DNA of 7,656 nt, taken from positions 1 to 7,656 of the forward strand of contig JAAYUP010000332.1 of the NCBI GenBank assembly GCA_012517635.1, read 5' to 3'. Both the position numbers and the translations under genes were made by a program. Of this stretch, positions 5,880 to 7,656 are shown in pieces (the stretch's first letter is position 1; each line of letters starts with the position of its first letter). The notes below the pieces were generated by a model. It was not told the origin of the DNA and made no database searches. It saw only the letters and a program-made list of their open reading frames with translations. Origin of the DNA: Candidatus Atribacter alterifermentans. GTDB lineage: Bacteria; Atribacterota; Atribacteria; Atribacterales; Atribacteraceae.

Positions 5880-7265
5880 TTAGGAAATGAGAAATGAATG
5901 GTTTTTCTTCCAATGATGGCAATGGTTGAGAAAATTAGAAATGAGTTCTGGATAAGCTGAAAAATGGAGGTGTACATAGGAAGCTAAACAATTTTTATAA
6001 GTAAAACCTGAGTCCCAGGCATTTTTCTGATTGGGTTTTTTCACCTTATAGCTGGATATTGGTAGGGAACCGATTAGTTCAGAATAATGAAACTCATGAC
6101 CATGAAGAACCGTACCGGTTGGTGCCAGGATATTATCTTGGGTTACTTTGGCTTCAACATATCCAAAATGCTGGAGTCGTTTACTCATGATCGCTTTTAT
6201 AGGAAAAATTCCCACCATTGGATAAAAACGATGAATATGATCCTCGATTTCTCTGGTTAAATACATCATTCCTCCGCATTCAGCATAGGTTGGAAGACCG
6301 TTTTCGATCGCTGTTCGAATTGAATTCCTCATCGACTGGTTAAGAGAGAGCTTCAAAGCAAATTTTTCTGGGAAACCTCCTCCTAAAATAAGCCCATCCA
6401 GTCCTTCCGGGAGAAATTTGTCATTCAGTGGACTAAAGGAAACCAGTTCAGCACCGGCAGAGCGAAGGGCTTCTAAACCATCAGAGTAGTAAAAATGGAA
6501 TGCACTGTCATAGGCAATTCCGATGCGAATTGTTTCCGATGGAGGTAATTTTACCTGAGGAGTTGAGCCGATATCGACTTTTTCCAAAGGCTTCATGAGG
6601 TCAATGATCTGGTTGAGATTCACGTTTTTGAGAAAGAAATCAGCACAATGATCAAGCCATTTTTCAAGATGATTTAATTCCCAACCTGGAATTAAACCCA
6701 GATGGCGTTCTGGCAAATCAAGAAATTTTTTAAAAGGAAGATGACCAACAACTGTGAGGTTACAATCTCTCTCAATGGATGCCTTAACATGATTATAATG
6801 AGTTTTACTTGAAGTTAGATTACAGATAACTCCCACCAGCTGAAGCTCGGGATCGTAGGTCTGAAAGCCGTGAACCAGGGCTGCCGCACTGGTTGACATC
6901 GATCGTACATCGACGACTAAGAGAACCGGTAGTTTAAGAATTTTGGCCACGTGAGCGGTGCTTGCCCACGACTTAGTTCCTAACCCGTCGAATAAACCCA
7001 TGACTCCTTCAACTATGGCCATTTCTCCTTTTCGAATCGACTGGAAAAATATTTTTTTTAAGTTCTCTTCTCCCAGCAAAAAAAGATCCAGGTTGTGTGG
7101 TTCATTTTTAGCAGCAGCCTGGTAATAGGAAGGATCGATGTAATCCGGTCCAATCTTAAAAGGGACAACCTGAAATTGGCGGGTCAATGCCCGCATCAAA
7201 CCAAGAGTTACCGTTGTCTTCCCCGAACCACTGTAGGGAGCAGCAATGACAATTCCTCGCGTCAT
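5880..7265 (-). CDS. cbiA: Cobyrinic acid a,c-diamide synthase (also called CobB)
   Basis: ATP- and glutamine-dependent amidation of the a and c side chains of (cobalt-)cobyrinic acid in cobalamin biosynthesis; cytosolic. At 461 aa it is the family's normal length. The N-terminal dethiobiotin-synthetase-like domain has the P-loop SGSGKTT (12-18), FKIGPDYIDPSYY (36-48), EGVMGLFDG (86-94) and VVDVRSMSTSAAALVHG (117-133). The C-terminal glutaminase domain begins near 246 (IRIGIAYDSAFHFYY). It has GLILGGGFPE (291-300), nucleophile Cys330 in YAECGGMMYL, HGHEFHYSE (388-396) and the catalytic-histidine motif SYVHLHFSAYPE (429-440). No key residue is missing. The ATG follows AAAGGA with a 10-nt spacer. 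The gene diverges from a cobalamin riboswitch on the other strand, and its own leader is too short to hold one. The short glutaminase-domain arrangement fits CbiA better than the longer cobyric acid synthase (CobQ/CbiP). Confidence 0.96.
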   Translation of the reverse strand: MTRGIVIAAPYSGSGKTTVTLGLMRALTRQFQVVPFKIGPDYIDPSYYQAAAKNEPHNLDLFLLGEENLKKIFFQSIRKGEMAIVEGVMGLFDGLGTKSWASTAHVAKILKLPVLLVVDVRSMSTSAAALVHGFQTYDPELQLVGVICNLTSSKTHYNHVKASIERDCNLTVVGHLPFKKFLDLPERHLGLIPGWELNHLEKWLDHCADFFLKNVNLNQIIDLMKPLEKVDIGSTPQVKLPPSETIRIGIAYDSAFHFYYSDGLEALRSAGAELVSFSPLNDKFLPEGLDGLILGGGFPEKFALKLSLNQSMRNSIRTAIENGLPTYAECGGMMYLTREIEDHIHRFYPMVGIFPIKAIMSKRLQHFGYVEAKVTQDNILAPTGTVLHGHEFHYSELIGSLPISSYKVKKPNQKNAWDSGFTYKNCLASYVHLHFSAYPELISNFLNHCHHWKKNHSFLIS

Positions 7266-7281
7266 CTTTATAACATCCTTT

Positions 7282-7310
7282 GATAAATTTTATAAGAAAC
7301 CTCTTGTCAA
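7282..7310 (-). promoter_or_regulatory. Candidate promoter for cbiA
   Basis: Minus strand: TTGACA (7305-7310), a perfect -35 hexamer. The -10 is poor (TTTATC with spacer 17 or TATCAA with spacer 19), about 20 nt before the cbiA ATG. The hexamer overlaps the plus-strand -35 candidate almost exactly, because TTGTCAA read backwards is TTGACAA. Confidence 0.3.
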
Positions 7311-7332
7311 ATTGGAAATAATGATTTAATCT
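7304..7332 (+). promoter_or_regulatory. Candidate promoter for the riboswitch transcript
   Basis: Plus strand: TTGTCA (7304-7309, 5 of 6 to the -35 consensus) followed by TTTAAT (7325-7330, 5 of 6, spacer 15) or TAATCT (7327-7332, 3 of 6, spacer 17). A start near 7338-7342 would place the riboswitch at the very 5' end of the RNA, as expected. Moderate support only. Confidence 0.4.
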
Positions 7333-7354
7333 ACCATGTGATGAGGATAAAAAC

Positions 7355-7528
7355 AACTGAATAGAAACATTCAACGGGTGTTCGGGAAACCGGTGAAAAT
7401 CCGGTGTGGTCCCGCCACTGTGAGAAGGAACGAAAGGTTTGTTATGCCACTGGCGATGTTGCCGGGAAGGAAAACCGAGTAGGAATAAGCCTTCAAGCCA
7501 GGAGACCGGCCCGGGGAATATCTCAGTT
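7355..7528 (+). ncRNA. Cobalamin (adenosylcobalamin-class) riboswitch aptamer
   Basis: Conserved blocks occur in the canonical order. They are CGGGAAACCGGTGAAAATCC (7383-7402), GGTCCCGCCACTGT (7408-7421), CCACTGG...CGGGAAGG (7447-7470), and the B12 box AGCCAGGAGACCGGCC (7496-7511). Closing stems can be drawn. P1 uses AACTGA (7355-7360) with TCAGTT (7523-7528) plus ATTC (7369-7372) with GAAT (7516-7519). P2 uses CGGG (7375-7378) with CCCG (7510-7513). Ligand binding is expected to turn down the plus-strand gene that starts at 7619. Confidence 0.96.
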
Positions 7529-7567
7529 TTCAGCTTTTGCGCGAGACGAAAGTTGAAATATTTTTTT
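7528..7567 (+). terminator. Intrinsic terminator in the riboswitch expression platform
   Basis: 12-bp stem TTTCAGCTTTTG / CGAAAGTTGAAA (7528-7539 with 7547-7558, two G-U pairs), 7-nt loop CGCGAGA, then TA and seven T (7561-7567). It follows the aptamer at once, which fits transcriptional attenuation. The stem is AU-rich and therefore moderate in strength. Confidence 0.65.
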
Positions 7568-7570
7568 GAT

Positions 7571-7615
7571 ATCGACCCGGGTCATCAGGCTTTTTTAATA
7601 TTGAAAGAGGTCGAT
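7571..7615 (+). promoter_or_regulatory. Possible Shine-Dalgarno-sequestering hairpin downstream of the riboswitch
   Basis: ATCGACC (7571-7577) is fully complementary to GGTCGAT (7609-7615). The second arm takes in the last two bases of the AGAGG ribosome-binding site (7606-7610) of the next gene. Next to the first arm, CCCGGGTC (7576-7583) can instead pair with GGCCCGGG (7508-7515) of the aptamer (8 bp, one G-U). That pairing would break P2 and the end of the B12 box. The two pairings exclude each other, which suggests a translational switch. Pairing is seen by eye; energies were not computed. Confidence 0.45.
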
Positions 7616-7618
7616 AGC

Positions 7619-7656
7619 ATGGATTTTATAGAATCACAGAGTCTTCAACTGATTAA
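7619..7656 (+). CDS. Start of a B12-riboswitch-controlled gene, truncated by the window edge
   Basis: ATG at 7619 with AGAGG 8 nt upstream; 12 complete codons are visible (MDFIESQSLQLI) and the frame is open to the end of the window. It lies directly downstream of the cobalamin riboswitch and its expression platform, so a role in corrinoid synthesis, cobalt or corrinoid uptake, or a B12-independent substitute enzyme is expected. The 12 residues are too few to name a family. There is no signal-peptide look (acidic and polar start), which argues mildly against a secreted or outer-membrane transporter component. Confidence 0.7.
   Translation, partial: MDFIESQSLQLI

Noticed and set aside
7156..7374. 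Minus-strand open frame of 72 codons overlapping the 5' end of cbiA and the riboswitch promoter region
   Set aside because: It runs out of frame through the clearly coding cbiA P-loop region and has no recognisable motif.

Overview
The window is AT-rich bacterial DNA, packed with core housekeeping genes and with one cobalamin locus at the right edge. No mobile element, phage gene, CRISPR array, tRNA or rRNA was seen. The organism is most likely an anaerobic bacterium that makes its isoprenoids by the MEP route (IspE), uses D-glutamate (MurI) and handles corrinoids (cobyrinate diamide synthase and a B12 riboswitch). Atribacterota or a related deep-branching anaerobic lineage is a guess from gene style and base composition, not something the sequence proves.

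Region 1 (1-5267, all minus strand, read right to left) is a compact run: argS (arginyl-tRNA synthetase), pyrG (CTP synthase), murI (glutamate racemase), ispE (CDP-ME kinase) and the start of a small-molecule nucleotidyltransferase that leaves the window at base 1. Gaps are 15, 16-17 and 21 nt, and the last pair overlaps by ATGA, so this looks like one operon with translational coupling. Its products serve translation, CTP supply, peptidoglycan precursors and isoprenoid precursors. CTP from PyrG is also a substrate of the MEP step just before IspE.

Region 2 (5268-5879) is a gene-free stretch of about 600 nt. Its left part is a probable argS leader, with a good sigma-A-type promoter near 5469-5497, two tandem hairpins, and a terminator-like hairpin with a T-rich tail just before the argS ribosome-binding site. 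Its right part holds three degenerate copies of a repeat of about 80-110 bp with a palindromic core, two direct and one inverted.

Region 3 (5880-7265, minus strand) is cobyrinate a,c-diamide synthase (cbiA/cobB). Region 4 (7266-7656) is a divergent control region. A cobalamin riboswitch on the plus strand is followed by an intrinsic terminator and a possible Shine-Dalgarno-sequestering hairpin. After these come the first 12 codons of a plus-strand gene that runs out of the window. cbiA points the other way and is not under this riboswitch.

No undescribed multi-gene system is visible. The points most worth a second look are the argS leader, the repeat cluster, the layered riboswitch expression platform, the odd start and altered motifs of MurI, and a Gln-to-His change beside the PyrG nucleophile.
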